Below, piece after piece: positions 6,720 through 12,760 of a stretch of DNA of 13,638 bases. Location of the stretch: contig CAJULX010000039.1 of NCBI GenBank assembly GCA_910587245.1, positions 1 through 13,638 on the forward strand, given 5' to 3'. The number at the start of each line of letters is the position of its first letter. Within the stretch, counting starts at the first letter, position 1. Source of the stretch: Candidatus Gastranaerophilales bacterium (GTDB taxonomy: Bacteria; Cyanobacteriota; Vampirovibrionia; Gastranaerophilales; Gastranaerophilaceae). A program made the translations under genes and the position numbers. Under the pieces are notes generated by a model. It was not told the origin of the DNA. It made no database searches and saw only the letters and a list, made by a program, of their open reading frames with translations.

Positions 6720-7685
6720 TTAAAATTTTAAAATTACCTTAAGTGTATCTTTTTGCCTGTTTAATTCAAAAGCTTCAACCCCTTGATTAAAAGGCACGAC
6801 CTTTGTAATTAAAGGTTTAACATCAATTGCTCCTTTGCCCAAAAGCCTCATCACAGGTGCAAATTGCCCGCAGCGCGAACCTACAACCGTAATTTCATTA
6901 ATAACGACAGGCGCAAGGTTTAACCCTTCTTTTGCCGCTATTGTACTTTTTAAAACAAGTATACCTCTTGGTTTAACAAGGCTTAAAGATGTTTCAAACC
7001 CGCCTTTTGAGCCCGTGGCTTCAATTACAACATCAAAAGACTGTTCTATGCCTTTTGCATTATCTAAAAGCATGGTTTTATTGCCCGCGGCAGCCGATAT
7101 ATCAAGCTTATTTTGATGTTTTCCGATATGGGTAATATCAATATTCAAAGCACCCAAAACAAGTGCGATTGAAAGCCCGAGTTTACCGTCGCCAAGAAGC
7201 GCCACTTTGTGCGTCGGTTCAATATGCACCTGCTCAAGTATTTCATATGCAGCAGCCAGAGGCTCAATAAAAACAGCTTCTTCATCTTTTACATTATCGG
7301 GAATTTCAAGTAAATTTGAAACGGGAAGGGTAAAATATTCGCTGAAACACCCTTCTTTTTGCCATATTCCGAGTGTTCCTCTATTGGGACAATGACGCTC
7401 CAGACCTTTTGCGCACCAGCTGCAATTTTTGCATCCTGCGTTAATCTCGCCTACAACTCTTTTGCCCAGCCATTTTTCATTTTCTTTATCAAATACTTTT
7501 TCAACCACCCCCGTAAATTCATGCCCGAGAACCCCTTTATAGCCCATATAGCCTTTTGTTATTTCTTCATCCGTATTGCAGACACCTGCGAATGTTGTTT
7601 TTATAAGGGCTTCACCTGCTTTTAATACAGGTTCTTTGTAATTTTCTACAAATTTTAACCCGTCATCAAATATTAATGCTTTCAT
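6720..7685 (-). CDS. Zinc-dependent medium-chain alcohol dehydrogenase family protein
   Basis: An NAD(P)-dependent oxidoreductase of the medium-chain (MDR) superfamily; substrate unknown. In the 321-aa protein the catalytic zinc ligands are visible as C36, the HE pair at 55-56 (GHEF) and E141 in the FIEPLA motif. The structural zinc site is C85, C88, C91 and C99. The Rossmann nucleotide-binding turn reads GDGKLG at 165-170 in place of the common GxGxxG. Length is slightly short for the family (about 340), as in the compact MDR-like subgroup. AGGAG lies 10 nt before the ATG. The gene lies downstream of trxB on the same strand but a hairpin separates them, and I see no convincing promoter of its own, so it may depend on read-through. 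No pathway partner is adjacent. Confidence 0.88.
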   Translation of the reverse strand: MKALIFDDGLKFVENYKEPVLKAGEALIKTTFAGVCNTDEEITKGYMGYKGVLGHEFTGVVEKVFDKENEKWLGKRVVGEINAGCKNCSWCAKGLERHCPNRGTLGIWQKEGCFSEYFTLPVSNLLEIPDNVKDEEAVFIEPLAAAYEILEQVHIEPTHKVALLGDGKLGLSIALVLGALNIDITHIGKHQNKLDISAAAGNKTMLLDNAKGIEQSFDVVIEATGSKGGFETSLSLVKPRGILVLKSTIAAKEGLNLAPVVINEITVVGSRCGQFAPVMRLLGKGAIDVKPLITKVVPFNQGVEAFELNRQKDTLKVILKF

Positions 7686-7716
7686 AATTGCTATTCTCCT
7701 AAATTTTCCAATTGAA

Positions 7717-7738
7717 AAGCCCCGAAATAAAGGGGCTT
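7717..7738 (-). terminator. Intrinsic terminator (possibly partial) after trxB
   Basis: Stem AAGCCCC / GGGGCTT with an 8-nt loop, followed on the minus strand by TTC, for a short U-run counting the last stem bases. It lies just downstream of the trxB stop at 7746. The short U-tract could allow read-through into the dehydrogenase gene. Confidence 0.7.
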
Positions 7739-7745
7739 AAATCTT

Positions 7746-8699
7746 TTATTTTGCCTGAACTGCTGCCATTTTGAGTTCTTCAATATATTTTACTGCTGAA
7801 ATTCCTGCAACCGCACCGTCCGAAACTGCAGTAATTACTTGCCTTAACGGGGTTATACGCACATCACCCGCCGCAAAAACACCCATGGTGCTTGTTCTCA
7901 TTTGTTCATCAACCTTTATAAAGCCTCTTTCATCCTGCATTATCTGCCCTGAAAAATCTTTAACATTCGGGGTAAAGCCAATGTAGGGGAAAACACCGTC
8001 CACGGCTAAATCTTCAATTTTTTTCGTTTTAACGTTTTGAATTTTTAAATTGCCTACACAGCCCTGTTCATTTGAATTAATTTCCAAAGGCACGGTATCA
8101 AAAACAAATTCGATTTTGTCATTTTTAAATGCGCGCTCCTGAACGATTTTATCTGCGCGGAGTTCATCTCTGCGGTGGATTATATACACTTTTTTTGCAA
8201 ATTTTGTAAGGTATGCGCCTTCTTCAACCGCCGCATTTCCGCCGCCTACAACGGCAACGGTTTTATCTTTGTAAAACGCTCCGTCACATACGGCACAATA
8301 GCTTACACCTTTTCCTATATGTTCAATTTCTCCTTTAATACCGAGTTTTGCAGCACTTGCGCCTGTTGCAATAATTACCGTGCGTGCTTTATATTCACCT
8401 TTCAGTGTTTTAATTGTTTTAATGTCTGAAACCAGGTCTACACTTTGAATTTCTTCCATCATAAACTTCGGAACATTGAATTTATCAAGATGGTGTTCAA
8501 ATTTTTCCGCCAGCTCCCATCCTTCAATGGTATCAAAACCTAAATAATTTTCGATTTCAAGGTAATTAACAGGCTGGCCGCCAAGGGTTGATGTATCAAT
8601 AATTGCAACATCCACATTTCCTCTTTTTGCATAAAGTGCCGCACTGATTCCTGCGGGACCTCCTCCTAAAACCAATAAGTCATATATTTTATCACTCAT
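7746..8699 (-). CDS. trxB: Thioredoxin-disulfide reductase
   Basis: A flavoenzyme that passes electrons from NADPH through FAD and a redox disulfide to thioredoxin in the cytoplasm. The 317-aa protein has the normal length and all landmarks: FAD loop GGGPAG (12-17), redox CAVC at 135-138 followed by DGAFYK, NADPH loop GGGNAA (152-157), the HRRDELR phosphate-binding motif (175-181) typical of NADPH use, and the FAD-closing GVFAAGD motif near residue 275. The ATG at 8699 overlaps the stop of the upstream secreted-protein gene (ATGAGTGA), which indicates translational coupling. A GGAGAG lies about 12 nt upstream. It may serve oxidative defence in an anaerobe, but no dedicated peroxidase or thioredoxin is adjacent in this window. 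Confidence 0.96.
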   Translation of the reverse strand: MSDKIYDLLVLGGGPAGISAALYAKRGNVDVAIIDTSTLGGQPVNYLEIENYLGFDTIEGWELAEKFEHHLDKFNVPKFMMEEIQSVDLVSDIKTIKTLKGEYKARTVIIATGASAAKLGIKGEIEHIGKGVSYCAVCDGAFYKDKTVAVVGGGNAAVEEGAYLTKFAKKVYIIHRRDELRADKIVQERAFKNDKIEFVFDTVPLEINSNEQGCVGNLKIQNVKTKKIEDLAVDGVFPYIGFTPNVKDFSGQIMQDERGFIKVDEQMRTSTMGVFAAGDVRITPLRQVITAVSDGAVAGISAVKYIEELKMAAVQAK

Positions 8700-9204
8700 T
8701 TATTCTGCTCTCTCCTGATATTTTTTGCCCTATTACAATATATTTTACTATATCTTTAGAAATAAGTTTGTTATTTTCATATTTTTCAACAATAAAAGTA
8801 TCAAACCCTTTAAAGATATTGCCATCCAGCACAAATTCGGGGCTTTCTTTTTGAACAACAGTGTATTTCCCTTCTTTTTCCTCTTTTCTTCTGTTGAATT
8901 TCAGGGTTTTGCCGTCAAAACTGCCTTTGTTTGATTCAACCTCAATCCACGATTTTGCGCCCGTCATGGCGTTTTCAAGAATTAAGACGTTACCTGCCCC
9001 CGAAAGGTTCCAAATATCCACACTCAATTTATTAAACATTTTGGGATTATTTGAGCTTTCCATTTTGGATGTTACATGCCATATACCAAAAAACCCTTTG
9101 GGGATAACATCATAAGATGTGCCGCCCTTAAGGGTTTCTGCCCGTCCTTCAAGTGTAAACAAAAATATGATAAGTATTATTAACCCGCAGCAAACTTTCT
9201 TCAT
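8692..9204 (-). CDS. Unknown secreted (periplasmic) protein
   Basis: A 170-aa protein with a clear signal peptide: KK at 2-3, a hydrophobic core to about residue 18 and a likely signal peptidase I site after GRA (A22). The mature part of about 148 residues looks beta-rich with alternating charged and hydrophobic residues (a GFFGIWHVTSK start, then SVDIWNLSG and SFDGKTLKF) and has no cysteine, so it is not a redox partner by itself. I do not recognise a family; a small beta-barrel or lipocalin-like fold is a guess. The ATG has no Shine-Dalgarno. It is the first gene of an operon with trxB, overlapping it by 8 bp. The pairing may be only transcriptional. Confidence 0.82.
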   Translation of the reverse strand: MKKVCCGLIILIIFLFTLEGRAETLKGGTSYDVIPKGFFGIWHVTSKMESSNNPKMFNKLSVDIWNLSGAGNVLILENAMTGAKSWIEVESNKGSFDGKTLKFNRRKEEKEGKYTVVQKESPEFVLDGNIFKGFDTFIVEKYENNKLISKDIVKYIVIGQKISGESRINE

Positions 9205-9261
9205 AAAAATAGTTTAATTAAGATTTTAAAAAAGAAAATTGATGAGAAGGATAGAATTTAT

Positions 9262-9290
9262 TTTTGTTTGAAGCACAAAGGTGGTATAAT
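9262..9290 (+). promoter_or_regulatory. Extended -10 promoter of the TonB-domain gene
   Basis: TGGTATAAT at 9282-9290 is an extended -10 box (TGn plus a perfect TATAAT). The -35 region (TTTTGT, 9262-9267, 17 bp away) is weak, which is usual for extended -10 promoters. The TTG codons at 9264 and 9291 lie upstream of or too near the expected start site (about 9297) to be translated from it. Confidence 0.6.
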
Positions 9291-9314
9291 TTGATAAAAA
9301 AGGATACCGGGTTT

Positions 9315-10499
9315 ATGAGGGTTGTTTTAGCTTTTTTGATTGTGTTTTTGTTCGGATTTATTCCTTCTTATGCGGAAAATACCGCCCTAAAACAAACAAA
9401 TGATGCAAACATACGAAATGGTGTGGATTGGAATCCTTATATAACAGAGCTTGAGAAAAAAATAAGGAAAAATTGGAATCCTCCGAAGGCGGATATTTCA
9501 AACAATGTTGAAACATCTTTTAAGCTTTCCAAAGACGGTAATCTTGTAAAATGTGAAATAACAAAATCTTCCGGCAAAAAATCCGTTGATGATGCGGCAA
9601 TTTATGCCATAAAATCTGCCATGCCTTATAAACCGTTCCCCGAAAATGCCGGGATGGATACTGTTGATATAGAGTTTTCTTTTGATTATAAGGTTCTTGC
9701 ACAAAAAAGACAGGAAAACCACGAAATCAAGGCTGCAGATACCATGCAAAAACCAAAGTGGGTAAATGTGGCAGATATTAAAGACCCTATAAGGCTTTTG
9801 GATACCGATAATATTTATAAATTGAATTATAACGGAACGGAAGGTGCTGTTTTTCGGTTCAGATACCTTTCAAAGGACAAAAAAGAACAGGTTGCTTCAT
9901 TTTTTGCGGATTTCAAAAATGACAGGGCGGGCGTAATATCTATTAAGCCGTATAACGAAAAAACTGCGGTTAATTTTGCAATAACAGATGATTTAAAAAT
10001 GAAAAATATATCCGAATTTAAAACGGATTTTACAAAAATTAAAACTTATGCGGATAAAAATGAATTAAAAGAATGCCCCGAAAAATATTTAACACCCCCT
10101 TTAACAGAGCAGGAGAAGGCTCTTTTAAAAAGTTATGTTAAAAAAATGGATGCAAAAATTAAAAAGAACTGGACTGTGCCGAAAAATCAGAAAGAAGCTT
10201 ATGCTGTTGTACGTCTTAAAATAAACAGGGAAGGCAAAATTGCGGCAAGCGAAATTATACAATCTTCACAAAACGATATGTTTAATGCAACCGTAATGCA
10301 GACACTCGGGCTTTCAGAGCCTTTTGACGCTTTTCCCGCAGGATATGAAAAGGATTTTATACAGGTAAATTATGCATTCGGGTATGATGTGAAAACTAAC
10401 AAAGACGGCACATATGAAAAATTATATAAGGTAAATACCGCAGCAAATGTGCTTTCTACCCTTTTGCTTATTCCGATAATGATTTTAGGAATTGATTAA
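9315..10499 (+). CDS. Secreted protein with two TonB C-terminal-like domains
   Basis: The ATG at 9315 is chosen over an upstream in-frame TTG: it has AAGGA about 10 nt upstream, lies downstream of the promoter, and opens directly with a signal peptide (cleavage likely after SYA, residue 20). The 394-aa protein holds a TonB/TolA C-terminal-like domain at about 40-127 (WNPYITELEKKIRKNWNPP, then a VSFKLSKDG-type strand and SSG). An unrelated beta-rich middle region follows at about 140-260, then a second TonB C-like domain at about 268-365 (KMDAKIKKNWTVP, LKINREGKI, QSS). A hydrophobic tail lies at about 375-391. TonB carries energy to outer-membrane receptors, but the usual N-terminal anchor and Pro-rich spacer are missing, so a role in energy transduction is unproven. 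No ExbB/ExbD is nearby. Confidence 0.82.
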   Translation: MRVVLAFLIVFLFGFIPSYAENTALKQTNDANIRNGVDWNPYITELEKKIRKNWNPPKADISNNVETSFKLSKDGNLVKCEITKSSGKKSVDDAAIYAIKSAMPYKPFPENAGMDTVDIEFSFDYKVLAQKRQENHEIKAADTMQKPKWVNVADIKDPIRLLDTDNIYKLNYNGTEGAVFRFRYLSKDKKEQVASFFADFKNDRAGVISIKPYNEKTAVNFAITDDLKMKNISEFKTDFTKIKTYADKNELKECPEKYLTPPLTEQEKALLKSYVKKMDAKIKKNWTVPKNQKEAYAVVRLKINREGKIAASEIIQSSQNDMFNATVMQTLGLSEPFDAFPAGYEKDFIQVNYAFGYDVKTNKDGTYEKLYKVNTAANVLSTLLLIPIMILGID

Positions 10500-10717
10500 A
10501 ATTCAAAAAAGTCTTTAACGTTAACACCAAGAGCATCGGCAATGTGACGCAGCATAAGGATTGAGGCATTTAATTTTCCTGTTTCAATTCTGCCAAGGGT
10601 TGTGGGGTGTATATCTATTTTTTCTGCAAGTGCTTCTTGGGAAAGCTTTTTTGTTTTTCTGTGTTCTTTGACCTTTTGCCCCATATTATAAAGAAAGTTT
10701 TTATCTTTTTGTTTCAT
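10496..10717 (-). CDS. XRE/Cro-C1 family transcriptional regulator
   Basis: A 73-aa protein made almost wholly of a lambda repressor-like helix-turn-helix domain. The core at about residues 14-66 reads KVKEHRKTKKLSQEALAEKI, followed by a recognition helix HPTTLGRIETGK and a closing ADALGVNVKDFF. The short size fits a DNA-binding subunit with no sensor domain, as in antitoxin-like or phage-derived regulators. The ATG at 10717 is preferred; the TTG at 10726 lies inside the -10 box (TATATT, 10730-10725). With seven bases between that box and the ATG, the mRNA looks leaderless. It is divergent from the 69-aa gene, with operator-like direct repeats between, and ends within the stop of the TonB-domain gene. 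Confidence 0.88.
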   Translation of the reverse strand: MKQKDKNFLYNMGQKVKEHRKTKKLSQEALAEKIDIHPTTLGRIETGKLNASILMLRHIADALGVNVKDFFEF

Positions 10718-10719
10718 GG

Positions 10720-10748
10720 TTGACAATATAGCGTGAGATGCATAAAAT
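10720..10748 (+). promoter_or_regulatory. Strong sigma70-type promoter of the 69-aa gene
   Basis: Perfect TTGACA (10720-10725), 17-bp spacer, TAAAAT (10743-10748); start expected near 10755. The -35 overlaps the -10 of the divergent regulator gene (TATATT read on the minus strand, 10730-10725), so the two promoters should exclude or influence one another. Confidence 0.65.
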
Positions 10749-10767
10749 ATGTATATCGTGACATGCA
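10732..10767. repeat. Direct-repeat operator candidate between the regulator and 69-aa genes
   Basis: CGTGAGATGCA (10732-10742) and CGTGACATGCA (10757-10767) differ at one base and start 25 bp apart. The first copy lies between the -35 and -10 of the rightward promoter and beside the -10 of the regulator promoter; the second covers the expected rightward start site. This arrangement fits autoregulation and repression by the XRE protein, by inference. Confidence 0.5.
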
Positions 10768-10790
10768 GATTTTAGTTTGAAATATTTAGT

Positions 10791-11000
10791 ATGAAAGAAT
10801 TTTACAAAGAAATAACAAAAATATCCTGTGATGTTATGGATATTACATATATCCTTTCCGATTATTGTAAAAGACACAGGGATAATGAAGATACGGCAAG
10901 GATTTATCCTGTTGTAAGGCTTCTTTATAATACGGCAGATGAGCTTTATTTAAAAATATACGAATTTGAGGATGAATTTATAGATAAAAATGTGTCTTAA
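10791..11000 (+). CDS. Unknown 69-aa protein divergent from the XRE regulator
   Basis: Not recognised. A small acidic, probably all-helical cytoplasmic protein with many Asp, Glu and Tyr residues (KEITKISCDVMDITYILSDY near the start, ELYLKIYEFEDEF near the end). It has no signal peptide and one free Cys pair (C13, C26). The ATG lacks a Shine-Dalgarno. A strong promoter and repeated operator-like sites upstream suggest control by the neighbouring regulator. Its stop codon lies inside a terminator stem. A toxin-antitoxin-like or regulator-partner arrangement is possible, but nothing in the sequence identifies a toxin. Confidence 0.65.
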   Translation: MKEFYKEITKISCDVMDITYILSDYCKRHRDNEDTARIYPVVRLLYNTADELYLKIYEFEDEFIDKNVS

Positions 11001-11017
11001 ATATTTTAAGACACATT
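10989..11017. terminator. Bidirectional terminator overlapping the 69-aa gene stop
   Basis: Inverted repeat AATGTGTCTTAAA / TTTAAGACACATT with a very short centre. On the minus strand it is followed by TTTTTATC, a good U-tract for the radical SAM gene ending at 11043. On the plus strand the trailing sequence is less T-rich. Confidence 0.8.
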
Positions 11018-11042
11018 GTGTTTCATTAAACTTTTATGGGTT

Positions 11043-11927
11043 TTATGCCCAGTCGTTTGAGAAGGCCTTGCTTCCGTGTTTAACACAGGTAAAACATTTT
11101 TCCGTATCCAGGTAAACTTTTTTGGAATACTCTTCAAGAGAAGCGCCTGTACGTGCTCTAAAATCGTTGCACAAAACAGGGCAGCAAAATACTCCGTTTG
11201 TGCTTACAATTCTTGAATTTGAACAATCAAGAGCATTTTTATCAAATTCATTTGTTTCAACCTGATTAAAAGTATTTGCGGCAGGGTTAAAATAGGGAAT
11301 TATTTTTAAATTTATATCTTCAAATTCAAAATCAATTTTTGAGAGCATTTCTCTAAACCCTTCAAAAAGTTCTTCTTTTGTTTCATTATAATAATTCACG
11401 GTAGAGATAATGGGGTTAAATTCGTATTTATAAAGACTTTGAATTGCAAGGAGAGCCTTTCTGTAGCTGCCCCTGCCTCTTATTTCATCATTTTTCTGTT
11501 CATTGTAATGATCAAGACTTATTCTGTATATTGTTTCAAAATTTGATTCATCATCAATTTTTCTTAAAAATCTGGCTTTTTTATCATTTATAAGGGTGCC
11601 GTTTGTCATAACGGATGTATTTGAAATTTTTAAGCAAAGCCTTAAAATGGTGTTAAAATCGGGGTGGAGCATGGGTTCACCGCCTGTTAAATAAATGCAT
11701 TTCAGGTTTTCTTTTTTTGCAAGAATTAAAGATTGTTTTATTTTATCAACATGAATAAAATCTTTTTCCTGTTTATAAGGGTTTCTTTTGATATAACAGT
11801 GGGAACACTTAAGATTGCAGTTTTTTGCGGTTAGTTCAAAAAATAAATTGTTTAATTCTTCCATTTTTACTTCGGGCGCCTGCATAAAAGTAACGCCCGC
11901 ATTGCGTGTGTTTTGCGTGCTTTGCAT
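11043..11927 (-). CDS. Radical SAM protein with cysteine-rich C-terminal domain
   Basis: Radical SAM enzymes use a [4Fe-4S] cluster and S-adenosylmethionine to make a 5'-deoxyadenosyl radical. In this 294-aa protein the cluster motif is C37-x3-C41-x2-C44, followed by Tyr. The GGEP SAM-binding motif is at 82-85 (YLTGGEPMLHP), and a partial TIM barrel runs to about residue 220. Six further cysteines at 235, 248, 249, 253, 278 and 281 (CSNSRIVSTNGVFCCPVL, later CFTC) suggest an auxiliary iron-sulfur cluster of SPASM/twitch type. The substrate is unknown; no RiPP precursor with an obvious cysteine or repeat core was found next to it. The ATG at 11927 has AAGGA 11 nt upstream; ATGs at residues 15 and 22 are possible alternatives. 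The gene is monocistronic with its own terminator. Confidence 0.88.
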   Translation of the reverse strand: MQSTQNTRNAGVTFMQAPEVKMEELNNLFFELTAKNCNLKCSHCYIKRNPYKQEKDFIHVDKIKQSLILAKKENLKCIYLTGGEPMLHPDFNTILRLCLKISNTSVMTNGTLINDKKARFLRKIDDESNFETIYRISLDHYNEQKNDEIRGRGSYRKALLAIQSLYKYEFNPIISTVNYYNETKEELFEGFREMLSKIDFEFEDINLKIIPYFNPAANTFNQVETNEFDKNALDCSNSRIVSTNGVFCCPVLCNDFRARTGASLEEYSKKVYLDTEKCFTCVKHGSKAFSNDWA

Positions 11928-12062
11928 ATTGTTTTCATTCCTTAAAAAAATAATCTGACTTTAAAATTATTTTATATTTTTATAAAAAAATTAATATTAC
12001 TCTTTCGGGCAGTCGAAAAATATATGTGGATTTATACCGGAACGCATCATTTATACAAAAAA

Positions 12063-12087
12063 GACCGGCTCTTTTCTTAAGCCGGTC
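12063..12087 (-). terminator. Intrinsic terminator after the pilN-pilO operon
   Basis: Stem GACCGGCT / AGCCGGTC (8 bp, GC rich) with a 9-nt loop, followed on the minus strand by TTTTTTG. It lies about 30 bp downstream of the PilO-like stop. The rest of 11928-12062 is A/T-rich upstream DNA of the radical SAM gene with no other clear feature. Confidence 0.9.
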
Positions 12088-12116
12088 AATTAAATTTATT
12101 TTATTCCTTTTTTAAA

Positions 12117-12740
12117 TTAAGGAAGAGCGGGAACCGCAGGTGCCGGAGCTGATTGAGAAGAAGCACCCGGAGTTTTTGTATAAAGCCTTACTTTAACATT
12201 AGAAATAAGAATTGTTCTGTCTTTTTCCCAGGGCTGCATTTCAACTTCTGCCAGATAATTTAAGTTAGAATCTTTCATTAAACCTTTAAAGAAGTTTTGA
12301 AGCTGTGAATATGTGCCAACCGCAACAATACCAAGTTCGCAAACATTGTATTCGGGAAGATGAGCCGCAAAAACGGGATCAGATTCAGGAGCATAGTTAT
12401 AATCTATTGATCTGATTCTTACACCTGAATTTTGGGCAATTGATAAAACAACTTCGAATAAAGGTGCAAATGAAGCTTCGGGGCTGAATTGAGCGCCTTC
12501 AAGCTCATATATTTTCTTACCGTCTACAACAGGAGCTTTGGCTCTATTTGACAGTTCCGCCTGTATTCTTAAATTATTTTCCGTGGCTTTTTTCTGTGTT
12601 AAATCTTCTTTTGCCGTAGAAGCCATTTTTACAATATCTATGGTTTTTGTTACCTGAGGAGGTATAACCTTAAAACCAAAGACAAAAACTACAACTACTA
12701 TTAAAAAATAAAGCCAGTTATCTTTTACTATCTGCATCAT
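12117..12740 (-). CDS. pilO: PilO-like type IV pilus (or GspM-like) inner-membrane protein
   Basis: PilO pairs with PilN in the inner membrane to form the periplasmic alignment complex between the pilus motor and the outer-membrane secretin. The 207-aa protein has a short cytoplasmic start and a single membrane helix (about 9-26). A coiled-coil-prone stretch follows (about 30-68), then an alpha/beta periplasmic domain (about 75-185; the SIAQNSGVRI segment and YSQLQNFFKGL are typical of PilO/GspM ferredoxin-like folds). The Ala/Pro-rich tail is probably disordered. Size and layout match PilO. AAGGAA lies upstream of the start, and either of two adjacent ATGs may be used. It follows the PilN-like gene by 20 bp, the classical order, and is the last gene before a terminator. 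Confidence 0.82.
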   Translation of the reverse strand: MMQIVKDNWLYFLIVVVVFVFGFKVIPPQVTKTIDIVKMASTAKEDLTQKKATENNLRIQAELSNRAKAPVVDGKKIYELEGAQFSPEASFAPLFEVVLSIAQNSGVRIRSIDYNYAPESDPVFAAHLPEYNVCELGIVAVGTYSQLQNFFKGLMKDSNLNYLAEVEMQPWEKDRTILISNVKVRLYTKTPGASSQSAPAPAVPALP

Positions 12741-12760
12741 TTTTGGTAAATTTCCTTAAC

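Noticed and set aside
9264..9314. Upstream TTG start of the TonB-domain protein
   Set aside because: It lies upstream of the extended -10 box and would put 17 polar residues before the signal peptide; the ATG at 9315 has a ribosome site.
10791..11000. The 69-aa protein as a RiPP precursor for the nearby radical SAM enzyme
   Set aside because: The genes are convergent and separated by a terminator, and the peptide is evenly acidic and helical with no leader-core division, glycine motif or repeated core residues.
10496..11000. Toxin-antitoxin system made of the XRE regulator and the 69-aa protein
   Set aside because: Typical pairs are co-directional in one operon; here the genes are divergent and the 69-aa protein shows no toxin motif. 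Kept only as a regulator-target pair.
12003..12018. Small hairpin TTTCG-GGCAGT-CGAAA as a regulatory RNA
   Set aside because: Only five base pairs and no associated promoter or conserved context; too weak to call.
12024..12080. Plus-strand 18-codon ORF starting MWIYTGTHH in the gap before the radical SAM gene
   Set aside because: No ribosome site and no promoter with good spacing, and it runs into the terminator stem of the minus-strand pilO operon.
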